This document shows positions 46,162 to 58,789 of a DNA stretch of 64,000 bases, one piece after another; position 1 is the first letter of the stretch; each line of letters starts with the position of its first letter. Origin of the DNA: Cyathus striatus (lineage: Eukaryota; Basidiomycota; Agaricomycetes; Agaricales; Nidulariaceae). Under the pieces are notes generated by a model that did no database searches, was not told the origin of the DNA, and worked only from the letters and a program-made list of their open reading frames with translations. Where the stretch lies: assembly GCA_025738555.1 (NCBI GenBank), contig JAOVFP010000019.1:186001-250000 (forward strand), written 5' to 3'. A program made the translations under genes and the position numbers.

Positions 46162-47145
46162 TGCCCATGTCAGGGCATATCAAGCCATCAGTGTTCCAGG
46201 GGGGTTATATGTCCTGATACATTTTCAATAATCTATCTATCTGCTATATCAGCAACTGCTCAGTAGGATATTCTTGGTCAATAGCAATACAAATGGCCAA
46301 TAGTAATCAAGTTGATATGAATTTACATGACAGTAATAATTATCCTATCCACCTAATAAAAATAATCAGGGGTAATTAGAACAATACATCATCCAACCAC
46401 CAATGTAAACCATTTTTCAACCATAAATACATATCCAACACAACATCAACTCTTATTAAAAAAATTCATTTATTATTTGAATACTACTAGTACTAATACA
46501 AATGTATGTAACAATAATACTTACAATCTATTCATATGATTGGAATACTTAAGTGTATTGAGATAATATCAAGTTAAATATGTAGATGCATTAGAAGTAC
46601 TTACTTACTGAGTTTCAAGTTGGGGATCAATGTGTTGGTACTTTCAATGTATGTCAATTCTTACCTCCTTATATGCTTTTTAACAAAGTGGAGTTGTGGA
46701 GCACTCTTACAAATGCCTGAGGGAAACCTGAGGGCATGGATATGGAGTGCCCTCAGGCATCTGTAAGAGTGCTCCACAACTCCATTTCATCAAAAAGAAG
46801 TACTAGTAGTATTAAAATGACAAACAAATTTTCTTAACATGAGCTAATGTTGTGTTAGATATATATACTGTTGAACAATAGTTTATTGTGGCATTGATAA
46901 CTAAAAGATGTATTGTTCTGGCCTGTCCTGGAATGTTGTGATCTGCTCTGAATGTGCTAATTGGCCCTGATTATTTTTATTAAGTAATTCATATCAACTT
47001 GACCACTATTGACCATTTGTATTGCTACTGATCAAGATATAATGCTGAGCAGTAGTTGATATAGCAGTAGATAGATTATTAGAAATTTACCAGGATATAT
47101 AAGCCCCCTGGAACACTGATGACCTGATATGCCCTGATATGGGCA
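46162..47145. mobile_element. Foldback element, about 984 bp, with nested central hairpin
   Basis: Arms of roughly 330 bp (46162-46490 and 46810-47145) are imperfect inverted repeats (TGCCCATGTCAGGGCATATC / gatatgccctgatatgggca; agtgttccaggggg; tcaagttgatatgaatt). In the centre a second, tighter inverted repeat has 36-bp arms (46688-46723 and 46750-46785) with about two mismatches. There is no ORF. Nearly the whole element can fold on itself, so a transcript would be double-stranded. No target duplication was recognised. Confidence 0.8.
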
Positions 47146-48404
47146 TGTCTGTTCATATATTCTTATTTTGATTTTTCCAACAACACCAACATCTCATTCC
47201 CCAGTACTGCTTCAACTTTGCACATGTTTTTTAAGCTTGTTCCTCAGGTAAATTAGGCTATGTATCATCATTCTATATACATTCATAATGCACTAACAGC
47301 CATCACAAATGTGGCAACCACAACCTGAATTGCCCCAAAGCTATTTGAGACAGTTCCACATGTCAGCTACAAAACTTTCATTCCCCTTCTCCCTGCTCCC
47401 CTTCTCATTCTCAGACAATACTAAATATATACTTTCTGTAATTCAATATCTCTTACTAGTCAAACTGTTGAGGCAGTGGGCTGTCACAAAAGTTGAAAAC
47501 ATCTTGTAAGGCCTTAAGCCTTTACTTTCATTGTAAAGTCTTGTCAGATCATTGTAAGACACCAGCCAAACTACTACAATGTGACAAAAAGGCATTGTAA
47601 TATACAGGCTGTCATGTAAGGACTCTTGATATATTGGGCCTTATACAATGAATTGTAAGGTATCTGTAAGATTAATCTTACATTTCAAGATCACCATAAT
47701 ATTATTTGACCTGTATAATGCCTTATATTCTTCTCGTAAAACAGATTTAAAAAACCTTGCATTTATGAACTCTTTTATCTGCAGATATGTTTAGATTTTT
47801 TTTCTGCTGAAAGAATGCAAATGGAAAATATAAAATACCTACATTATTTTTTGAATAATAATTCTATCAAGGTCGTGACAGTCTGGTGAGTAAGATGAGA
47901 GCTGGACGGGCTGCTTACAAAACCCTAGACAAGTTCAAGACATGCCCAGGTTAGGCCTAAATCCGATGCAAGTTCCGGAACATGTACTGAGACCGCACAA
48001 GATCTGATGCGGGCTGACTAAAACATTCATGTCGAATATAAAAAGCCTGCTGCTTTCGTGTTGTTATCCTCTCAAAATTTGATTTGTAATGGTAACTAGC
48101 AAAGGTAAGGTAAGTTGAAGGTGGGACATCTTAAGTCTTCAATAGCATGTCAATTTTTACCTGCTGCATGATTATTAGTGTAAGGAGTAGATTACTTTAC
48201 TATCAGGCTAGCTTCAATGAGTTATAAGGCACCCAGCCAGGCCTTGTAAGAGCCTTAAGGTTTCGTGTTCAATTTAATGCCACTTAATATGGCCGATGCC
48301 TTAACGCATTACAATGCATCGTAATGTCTTGTGTAGCAAACTAAGTTTTCGTGACAGCTGTGCCGCTTGCCGGCCTTATTTTTTTTATTTCATCTGTATA
48401 ATTA
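47146..48404. other. Repeat-derived, AT-rich; no gene seen
   Basis: 47500-47720 holds repeated cttgtaagg / cattgtaag words. A tgccgcttgccggccttatt motif lies at 48361-48380, shared with 44.96 and 63.0 kb and inverted at 33.94 kb. Confidence 0.4.
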
Positions 48405-49346
48405 TTATATATCTTACGAATGGAACATTCAGATTAAGAATGCAGATTGCAGATGAGGAAAGGGAGAATGCTATTCGCTGGAATAAGTCAGAATTTCGAG
48501 ATTGCTTTTAAGTTATTCCGGCGTGTCCACTGTCTCCTTTTTTCTTCGACTTCAGGTCACGTACTATCGGTACCGCTGCACGCATTATTCCATTCCAACC
48601 TTCTTACTTACTCGACGCATGACTCGTCATTCTTTCGACTCTATTATACATGTTGGCTCACGTTTGTGATGATATCGTCTACATTGGTCGAGAAGCCTGG
48701 TGAACTCGAATGAAAGATAAATCATTGTGCTGGAAGAAAACATGAGTTTGTCTCAGGTTTAATGATAGTCGTAATGACTTGGATGCAAAATCGTCCCACT
48801 AAGAGTGTTAAGTGCTTTTAATGGCACGCGCTTGTCATCTGCGAGTCTTTTAAAATATAGCGTCTAACGTTATCCCGCAAAGGTTTGAATGACGAGATGT
48901 CTACTAATAAATGTGGGTTTAGCGGATAAACGCGTACGATAAGATGAAATACGTCACCTGAATGTTCTCCAGACCTGAACATGTGCCATGGCTTTGGCAT
49001 GGATTTTTACGTTTTCCAACTTCGTGTCCATCGCGTCGAGTGACGCGTGTTCAAGCACTCCGTCGAATGTCTACACTCTTGGTACACTACAAAAATTAAA
49101 GAAGTCATTCACTCACAGAATAATATGCAGCTCATGAATGGAAGAGACAAAGAATGCAAAAATCGACTTCAATTACAAAACGCAGAAACACTTCCAAGAC
49201 GACTCACCTCCCGAGGCGCAATCGGCAATCAACCATTTCCCCACACCCCAACCATAATTCCCACACTACGTACACACGAACAGGATCAAAAACCCCAGTG
49301 CGAGCTGCAACAGGCCCACGCGTACCATTCTTCCTCCTCACCAACG
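48405..49346 (+). promoter_or_regulatory. Upstream region of the alpha-mannosidase, duplicated at 32.1 kb
   Basis: About 940 bp before the ATG are conserved in the truncated copy. Conservation here reflects duplication and does not by itself prove regulatory function. A CT-rich, CpG-containing stretch lies at 49160-49346, as in many basidiomycete promoters. Confidence 0.5.
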
Positions 49347-52300
49347 ATGAGCTGCTCACACCAGCCTCCGCCCTCCTCGTACCCCGAGCTCAACTTTTCT
49401 GCGGGTGCAAAATGGATTAAAAACTTGAGTAAAGACCGCTTGGGAACGTTCAATGGCGGACATTATAGCGATGTCAACTTGTCGTCTGTGTTGTTTATCC
49501 ACCGGCTGGATAATGCGGAGCATGTTAAACTTAAAGTGTGCGTTTTCCTTTTAGTTTTTGTTTTGAGCTTTGGTTGGGATGGGAGCTGAGGGCGGTTTTG
49601 GATGTAGATGGAGTGCTCCTGGGTTGACAAAACCTAGTTTTGAAGAGGCTATGAAGCAGAAGTTTAAGAGTGCCAAAAAGGTGAGATTCGTCTGTCTGAT
49701 CGGCTGCGGAGGTGCTGAAGATGTGATAGGGAGATCAATTTGGTCCTTCATGTAAGTTCACCCCTCCTCTCTTTCGTGCATGGACTGACTGGTTTACAGG
49801 GGTGAGTTGAACAATGTGTACACGTCATGTATGTGCTTAGGTGTGCTAGACCAACCACTGGTGGAAAGTGACTGTTACGATACCGGGGTATTGGCAGCAG
49901 TATGAGCGGGTTCAATGTACGTTCTTTCCTACTCCATTCCCTTGCTCGCGTGCTGACGACCGTGAAGTCGAGTTCGACCCAGGATGCGAAGCTATGATCT
50001 ACACTACGGACGGTGTCCCACTACAAGGCTCGTTCCCCTTCCCCCATCCCCCTACCCACCACACTCGTACTCACATACTCAATAGGAATCACAGGCGGCT
50101 ACGGCGGTGACCGCAGAGTTGAATACATTATCCCACCCGACGCACTCGCACAGGGCGTACACGAATTCGTCATCGAGTCGAGCTGTAATGGGATGTTTGG
50201 CGTCCCGTGGAACGGGGATACTATTGCTCCTCCTGATGTACGTTCCCTTTCCTATGGTCCTTTGCTGCATATCCTACTTTCTTTCGTACCGCTTCACATG
50301 GCTTCGCATATATGCCATCCACCTAGTTGCACGATGCTAATGCGAATGAATAGATGAACAGATACTTCGCACTCGCATCCGCAGACCTCGTCGTACCCAA
50401 CATGGACGCATGGGGCCTTCTATGGGATTTCCAGACCCTAACAGAGCTGGTAGACACACTTCCGGGAAACACACCGTACGTCCCCTTCCCTTCCCCTCTC
50501 TACCATACATACAACATCCTAACCATCCACCAAAAGACTACAAAACAAAGCCTTAACAGCCGCAAACGCCATAATGAACGTATTCAACAAAGGCGATCCG
50601 TCTTCTATCCGTCAGGCGCGTAAGATTGCTGAAGGGGTGTTTGGTGCGGGGTGGGAGGCCAAAGGTGCTGATGTGTATAATGAGGGTTCGAAGAAGAGTA
50701 ATGTTTGGGGTATTGGGCAGTACGTTCTTCCTTCTTTTATCTTTCTCGACTTCGTCTCGGTTCCGCTCTTCGTTCGTTTCCCTTCTTCAGCCCACTTCCA
50801 TTCTTCATTCATCCTCCCAAGCTCTTTCATCTTCCCCATTCCTACGAGTTGTCGAGGTACTAATGCGAGTGTCTACGACAGCTGTCACATCGACACGGCG
50901 TGGTTATGGCCATACAGCGTGACGCAGCAGAAAGTTGCCCGCTCCTGGGCGACGCAGGTGGATCTTATGGAGCGGTACCCCGAGCATCGGTTCGCGTGCA
51001 GCTCGGCACAGCAGTATAAGTGGCTTGAAGAGGTATATCTTCACTCGCTGCTCCTGTCCACTTCCTAACCACTCTTATCTCAAGCTCTACCCACCTCTTT
51101 TCGAACGCGTCAAAGCCAAAATCCTCTCGGGGCAATTCCAGCCAATAGGCGGCTCATGGGTCGAAAATGACGCGAATATGCCATCAGGCGAAGCCCTCGT
51201 TCGTCAGTTCCTTTTCGGACAACGGTACTTTTCCTTTCTTTTTTCTTGTATACGATATGGTGCTGAGGAATTATGGTTGGGAAGGTACTTTGAGAGTCGA
51301 TTCGGGAAACGATGTGAGACGGCTTGGTTGCCTGATAGTTTTGGGTTGACAGGGGGGTTGCCGCAGATTATTAGGGGGTCTGGTGAGTGTTTTGTCTAGA
51401 AAGACAAGGGGAGGAGCTGATGGGGGATACGCAGGGATGAAGTACTTTTTCACGCAGAAGTTGTCTTGGTGAGTTGGTTCTTGCTTAAGGTGTGGGTTAT
51501 GCTGATGACTTTGTAGGAATAATATGTGAGTTTGGCTCTGCTGAGCATGGGTGGAGACTGATTTGAGGACTTCAGAAACACGTTCCCCCATTCGACTTTC
51601 AATTGGGTAGGAATCGACGGCACACAGGTGCTTTGTCATATGACTCCTGGTGCGTTCTCCTCTCCTCCACCTCCTTGTGAAGCTGGAGGCTAATGGTGTG
51701 CAGTGGATACATATACTGCTCAGGCGACTGTAGGAGATGTTAATAAGGGATTGACGAACCATAAGGTATGATCGGCTTGTTTTGTGCACGTGAGTAAGCA
51801 CGCTGACGCATGGTAGAACCTCGAATCAAGTGATACCTCCCTTCTGGTATTTGGAAATGGAGATGGAGGAGGAGGGCCGTTGGCTAAGATGCTAGAAAAT
51901 GTACGTATCTCTAACTTGTTATTGTTGGCTTAGGCTGATGAGTATGGTTAGTTGCGCCGCATTCGTGCTGTGACCAACACGCATAGAGAGCTACCACCTG
52001 TCAATATGGGTCATTCCGTTGACGAGTTCTTTGAGCATTTGGAGGGGGACAGCCAGGAGGGTGGAAAGTTGCCAAATTGGTGCGTCATTTCGTTCGCTTG
52101 TACGGAGTGGTGCTGACGGTGGGGGTAGGCATGGGGAATTGTACCTCGAGGTATGAGATTTGTATGGGCTATGGTACGTGAAGTCTGACAAGGTGTAGTT
52201 CCATCGTGGGACATATACCTCCCATGGATCTATCAAGAAGGGGAATAGGCATTCGGAGATTTTGCTCCGCGATGTCGAGGTGTGTTTGGGATTTTAGTAC

Positions 52301-54689
52301 GGGTATTAATGGCTGATGAAGTGATCCACGCAGCATATTGCGACGTTGGCTTCGCTTTACAGGCTGCAGAAGCAGGATTATGTATACCCCAAGGAGGAGA
52401 TTGACGAGTGCTGGGAGAAGGTTCTGTTGAATCAATGTATGTTGTCTGGTTTTTGGTCATCTTATGTTAGCTGATGGATTTGCGCTTAGTCCATGACGGT
52501 GAGTTCATATATGCATTCATAGAGTTTATGCTTACGTCTCCGTGGTAGTCCTTCCCGGTTCAGCGATGTGAGTACGTCTTGTCCCTCCACCTCCACAGAT
52601 CTAATTGGCTCCTCAGCGGAATGGTATACAATGACGCCGAGAAGCTCTATGCCGAGATCAAAAAGACAGGCGAGTCACTCCTCGACGAAGCATTCAACGT
52701 CCTCTTCCCAGACTCCATCCCCCTCACTCGCAAAACTAAAATGAAGGCCCTCGGGCCCGGAAGCAAGATTGTAGGGTACAACACCACGCCCTTCCCGCGC
52801 TGGGACATTATCAAGATTCCGCTGTCTGGTGCGAACGCCGGGCTGAAGTCGCAGGTTATGCAGGCTTCCGATGATATGAAGGAGGGGTATGCTATTATGG
52901 AAAGTTCTCCTTGTGGGCCTGGGGAGCTGAGGAAGCCGTCGAATGAGTTGCATGCGCGACTTTTACCTGTTTCTGGTACGTCTCTTCGATCTTATAAGGG
53001 TAGGGTTTGGCTGAAGATGATCATGGGATAGTGTATGCTAATGGATCAGACCACTTTGTACTGAGGAATGCTACGGTGCAGCTGACGCTTTCGAAGGGGA
53101 GGATTACGAGTCTTATTGATGTCAAGCTTAAGTGAGTTGGTTCAATCTTTTGTTTGGGGTTTGGCTGATAGGGGATTGGCAGGCGCGAGCTTATTCCTGA
53201 GGGAGCTACTGGTGGATTGATCATTTTCCAGGATCGTCCGAACTATTGGGATGCTTGGGGCGAGTGTACAACGCGCGTACATGGGATATTACTAATTGGT
53301 TATGCTTTTCGCAGATGTTGAAGTACATCACCTCGAAACTGCGCAGCCTCTTGCATTCACTGATGTGTCGGTCGTATCACAAGGCCCGTTGCATGCGGCT
53401 GTTAAGGCGCAGGTTAGGTACGGTCAGAGTACGATTGATGTTACGGTATGTTCGGTTCTACTGCTGGTGAGATGTGTGTTGATGGAATTTGTAGATTTCC
53501 TTGGACGCTACTACTGGTAAGAAGGCCACTGTTCCTTGTAGCATTGCTGATGGTGTTGTAGCTTCGATGAAGGATGGCTCGCGCTCGCTGTTCAACTTCG
53601 ATGCCGTCGTTGACTGGCACCAGCGCCATGAGTTCTTGAAGTGTATGTCCAGAATTCATACTCGTGCAGCTCATGCTTACACTACTTTAGTCGAGATTCC
53701 ACTAGACATTCACAACGATAACGCTACATACGAAACACAGTTTGGATACGTTCAGCGACCCACGCATAAGAATACTACTTGGGACATTGCCAAGGTTCGC
53801 CTGGCTCTTTCCACAGTTACGGCATATGCTGATTGCTGTACAGTTTGAGGTTTGCGGGCACAAGTACGCTGACCTGAGTGAATTCGGATATGGCGTTGCC
53901 ATTCTCTCCGAGTCCAAGTATGGGTTCTCGTGTATTGGCAATATGTTGAGGATCTCGCTGTTGAGATCTGCTACTGCTCCTGACGCGGAGCAGGATCAAG
54001 GTGAGTAATTGTACACTTTGTTAGAGTCGATGTCTCATTGCTATTACTAGGTGAACACCGGTTCTCATGGGCCGTTTTGCCTCATGCTGGCTCCTTCTTG
54101 GAGTCTGATGTACCTGAGGCGGCGTATCTTTACAACTCCCCCATTAGAGGTATGCTCTGGTGCTTGCTCCACGTGCTTCGTATCTGACTGTACTTCAGTA
54201 CGCTGTCTCCCAGGTAATGGGGAGGATATCCTTCCCAAGTCTCCTTTCATCGTGGAAGGCGCCCGCAACGTCGTGCTGGAGACCACTAAGCGTGGTGAAG
54301 ACGATTCATTCGACGAACCAGCTGATATCAACTCTTCTGATCCCGTCACGATTGTTTTGCGGTTGTACGAAGCCTACGGCGGCCATGCTCGCATTCGCCT
54401 CCGCATTGCAAACTACCTCCCCGTAGCAAAGGCTGTGCTCACCAATCTGCTCGAGGACGAGGAAGAAGAGTTGCAGTTCATGCGCTCTCAGGATAATGCC
54501 AGTGGTTCCTTGGAACTTGGCTTTAGGGGATTCGAGGTTAAGACGATCAAACTCATCCTCGGTGCGATCCCTCCGCCCAAAGAGTTAGTTGATCACACTT
54601 ACCCGCCAAACGTTGTATCTCAGGTTCCACTTTTAAATGACAGGGAGAACTGGGTTACGATTGAACAAGACCAGCTATTGAGTTTGTAG
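49347..54689 (+). CDS. AMS1: Alpha-mannosidase, GH38 family (AMS1 type), 1168 aa, 33 exons
   Basis: Cleaves alpha-linked mannose from free oligosaccharides and glycoproteins. Yeast Ams1 is delivered to the vacuole by selective autophagy, and the lack of a signal peptide here agrees. A 33-exon model of 3507 nt stays in phase from ATG 49347 to TAG 54687-54689. Landmarks: GGHYSDVNL near residue 40; zinc and active-site [10 protein letters not shown] at 291-300; [17 protein letters not shown] with nucleophile Asp405; QFHDVLPGS with zinc His621; [24 protein letters not shown]. Exons include a 2-nt microexon (49800-49801), 9-nt exons at 51517-51525 and 52490-52498, and 19- to 22-nt exons. Two introns use GC donors (50028 and 53260). 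A truncated copy lies at 33.1 kb. Intact as read. Confidence 0.93.
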
Positions 54690-54811
54690 GTCTTGCTTGT
54701 ACTATGGAATGTGGGACTTTTGTATATATAAGTATGTTACGTCTCGTCTCGTCTTATCGCTTTGCTGTCTACTATTTCTTGTTACTACCTTGTTTGTATA
54801 TATGTGATTCC

Positions 54812-56932
54812 CTATAAATGCGAATGTTTAACCTCGTTCAACATTTGTCGTGTGGTTTCATCCCGGGGATTGATGGTGCATTTGAATGGTTTCAGACGAC
54901 TATCAGGAATATATGAGATATGATGTGATGTACTTTAGTGTACACACCTAGTCAATCCTGTCATACGTTCATCCTCAGGAATGATTTTATTGCCGTTGTC
55001 GTCGAAAGCGTGAGCTACTATAAAGCATGCTACTATCGAGGACATGGCTAGCCACAAGCTACCATCGGCTAGGTATCTTCCTGGGCATATCCTAGAGATT
55101 TCACGGAGTTAATAATATGGTTGATATCGGTGCTACTTATTCGTATAAACACTAAACTTGCCTTCGACCAAACCCAAACTGTGCTGTCGGGTGTGGTTCA
55201 GCACCTTCCGGATTTAAATATCGGTCTGGGTTAAACCGGTGAGGTTCCTTGTATACTGCTTCGTCGTGGTGGATTCCGCTTTATATATATAAGTAGTTTT
55301 CCTTTGAGAATATTTATTGAATATTCACATACTAAAGATTGGCTATAACTACAGACCCTTTCGGAATAAACATGCCGTTGTACGTGTCATCCTCAAGAGA
55401 ACGATGTGGTATCCCCAAAGGAAATGGTGTACTGCATCTGAGCAAAATTTCATGAATGTTAGGTTCAATTAGTTTATGGGGCCCACCGGTATATCTCTTG
55501 GAAAACTGCCTCAAAATAAGGTAGAGATTCCCTATCTTCAGGAGTTGGAAATCTCCGGCGGCCTATTACTCGATCTAGTTCTTCTTGCACCTTTTGCTGT
55601 ACTTCAGGATGTCTAAGGAGAGTAAAAATAAAGTATAGTAATATTGATTGAGTCTTGAGTGGGAGAATATGAAAAGCAATTAAACTTTGGTTAACCTACT
55701 GAGCAGCTAATAGTCACATACCGTTTCTACAGCACCGCTATACATGACGGCTGCTGCACCCCGTATGTCGTCAACCTCCTCGTCACTCGCAATACCATCA
55801 TTTTGAAGGCGACTGAGATGGTTATAAACAAATGATGACTGGGCCGTGCCATCTTTCTGTTAACGATGTTAGACGCGACTGTGACATGTTTGAAATAACA
55901 AGAAAACCATCCCATTTGACTTTCGACTTTTTCAAACATGTACGTGAATAGAAGACGGGTACTTTTGTAAAACGATCGAGCCAAAAATGCATAATAGGTT
56001 CCAGGAAACCAGGAAGGAAAGTATTTCACTATGCATGCGGAGAAGATACTTACACGTTAAACTTGCGTTAAACGTAATGTCACTTACGAAATGGAATAAA
56101 ATCAACAGCAGTGCCACCAGGAGATCCACAAGTACTAATGGACTCCATCGCCTTCTTCGATATCTCAATATAAGGATCATTTTCTTCTAAGTCCAAGCCG
56201 TATGTAATCTTGACTATAATCGAGGCTGTAAATCTATATCCTCAGATGTCAGACTGTATACTTTATACATCAATTATGCATAGCAAATTGACTGCATTCA
56301 CCTGAAGAAGTGATCTTCATATTGTTCTGGATTATGCATCAAACTCGTAAGAAGTTCCCCCGTTCTGGTCTCTTGAATGGGATAGTACGAAAGGCATATA
56401 TTTTTGTTCAGTTCTCCTTGAAGAAGTCGTCTATGTTTGTGAAATTGTTTCCCATATGGCAGGAATACTACACTTGGAATCCAACCCATACTGTAGAGAT
56501 TTTACTTTCACTACTATGAAAGACATCAAAATTCAGCACTTACATTTCGAATGCCACAAGCCGCATTCTATCGCTGTAAATCGCACTCCTTTTCTCCAGC
56601 AACTCCGAGGCAGATTTAAGTGATCCAAGGATTATGAACGACCGTCCTGGAATATGAAGGTGGATAATATCTCCTAGAATATAAGATGATCTTCATATGA
56701 GGATGTTAAAACGCGTGAAGGATGAACGGATCCTACCGTATAGCTTCGACCATTCGTGAAATACGGTCTCTTGGTTGGTTTCTGGGAGAATCCCTAAATG
56801 GCCTATAATCGGAAGTGAAGGTGGACCTGGGGGGACCCGCAAACGTGTGGTCCATGCATATTTGAAGAAACAAAGAATGGCAATGGCAAAAAGACAAGTA
56901 ATAGCAAGCGCACTACCTGAATCAAAAGACAT
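54812..56932 (-). CDS. Cytochrome P450 monooxygenase, 510 aa, 11 exons, one damaged splice donor
   Basis: A haem-thiolate monooxygenase, ER-anchored by its N-terminal helix (ALAITCLFAIAILCFF). The model is 56932-56737, 56673-56544, 56490-56302, 56233-56088, 56028-55913, 55856-55722, 55653-55487, 55437-55333, 55278-55162, 55091-54948 and 54899-54812, in phase throughout (1533 nt). Motifs: proline hinge PPGPPSLPIIG, I-helix SGAVETT, K-helix EIYR, FNPDRY, and the haem loop FGFGRRICPG. The haem loop is split by a GC-AG intron (AG/gcaagt). After exon 5 the donor reads ggatgg where gtatgg is expected (about 55912), so this copy may be mis-spliced. It converges with the mannosidase, stops 122 bp apart. 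The 3' half is duplicated at 63.1 kb. Substrate unknown; the family resembles fungal CYPs annotated as O-methylsterigmatocystin oxidoreductase-like. Confidence 0.88.
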
Positions 56933-57330
56933 TTCTGGGGAAAAAAAAAGGAGGATTACGCTTTCGTTCTTATACGTTATATTGGCATTCCTTCGGCAAC
57001 TTACATTGACACAGAAGCTGGAAGCAAGTCAAAGCTGGATCAAAGACGCCCAATGTGCTTTGATGTGCGGTGATTACATCAGCAAATCGATATTTTTACT
57101 CGCGCACTTGTAGTGACTTACGGCTTGTAGTATGAACGCTCTTGTATTTAATCATTTTACCTACCGTACGGTCTCCTTTGCAGCGGATAACCAGGCGTCT
57201 ATCTCAGCAGCAGACGGTTTTCACCCCAGTCTGGCCACAACATCACCGACACCTTCCTCAACCTCCTTAACGGACTTCAGGAACGCACCCCCCTTGCCTC
57301 CATCAGCAAATACAGATTTTTTTTCATAGC
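56933..57330. other. Upstream of the P450, no gene seen
   Basis: Candidate promoter DNA of the minus-strand P450 (aaaaaaaagg run at 56941-56951). The small + ORF at 57132-57329 has a Ser/Thr/Pro-rich product without recognised domain. Confidence 0.35.
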
Positions 57331-58785
57331 AGCTATAGCATGTACACTGAATCCCATAGCAATCCATAGCAGACTGTAGTGATTGGAGTAGCCGGCATCA
57401 TTTTATAGTGCTCACTAATACTCACTAGCTTGACTGATTACTATACAATACTCTGTAGCACTGTCAGTGTGCTAGGTACAATCCCATAGCCATTATATTT
57501 TCTGTGTAGTTCTCTCCCATGTTGGAGTAACCAACTAATTTCATATAGCATAGATACCTTCTAGCCAACTTCATTACTTAACCACGCAAAGCCCAGGTAA
57601 CCTAAATGTTGAAGAAATTGGTAAGTATTTCTTAATGTGGTTGTTCGTCGGCTCCTTGTGTTGGTTGCCATGCGATGTGTGGCAAACTCCATCACCCTTT
57701 TCATAATACGCAACTTAAATATGGAAGCTGTCTCATGAATTGCCACTCGATCCCCTCTTTTCCACCTTGCTTCTGTGAGCCTCCTTCCCCTCTGGTCTGC
57801 ATTACTTTGAACTTCCTTGTATAACCCTCAAGCACTCTGCATAACTCACACTCTACCTCACTCTGAATGCCTCTGTCTCACTCTGAAGGGCCCCTCCACA
57901 TTCCCAAGCTTTCTGCCTCATTCAAAAGTTCTCTATGTTGCTCCGACACACTCTCCATCTTCCTGAACCTCTCTGCCATAATTGTATGACTTCTACTCCA
58001 TTTTGAAGGCTCTTGCACTGCTCTGACACTTTCTGTGTTGCCCTGAACCTCTCTCTGAACACCTATGCCTTGCCCTCAAGTCCCCCCCGCTTCAATCACA
58101 CACTCTGTACTGCTGTCTGAAGTTCTCAGTTTCGTTTTGAAGGTCTTTGCTTTGTTCTTATGCTCTCTGTTTCATTCTCAATTTCTCTTATCTGCCTTTA
58201 AGCTCTCATATTCATTCATAACATGCTCTCCTCATTGTTTTGGAGCTCTTGGCTTTGTTCTCAAGCTTTCAGTTTCATATTGAAGTTCTCTGGTTTGTTC
58301 TGAAGTTCTCTAATTTGTTCTGAATCTCTCTAATTTGTCCTGACGCTCTCCTCTTCATTCTGGAGTTCTCCCAGATTTTTTATTTAATTTAAATACCTTG
58401 CTTCCAATGTTATTCTGAAGCACTTGAATTATTTTTCATGCTCTTCTCTTCTAAATGTATCTATTACTTTGACAAATATACTACATCTCTAATTCATGAT
58501 TTATATAAGTATTCAAATACATTGCGATGTTGAAGCAGACACTCTTAAGAGTGTCATAGAATACATAATGAACTGTATAGTGATTCATAGCACACTTAGA
58601 AGACTAGAAAGGCCTCTATAGAGATTCATAGCACTCCATACTATTACATAGTTCTCCATAGCAACATATAGTGCAATATAGGTCTACACAATTAGCTCAA
58701 GTACCTATACAATGCTACATAAAGGGTACCCTTTGTTTTTATACTATGATGCTATACAGTACTACCTAGAGCTGTGTAGCACACC
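57330..58785. repeat. Two satellite families: 'ccatagca' and CT-rich 'gaagttctctg'
   Basis: 57340-57560 and 58550-58780 contain repeats of atagca.t.catagc words. 57780-58370 contains about 20-25-bp units such as ttctgaagttctctggtttg and ctctctgtttcattctcaa. The two ccatagca blocks flank the CT-rich block. No gene is seen. Confidence 0.7.
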
Positions 58786-58789
58786 CATG

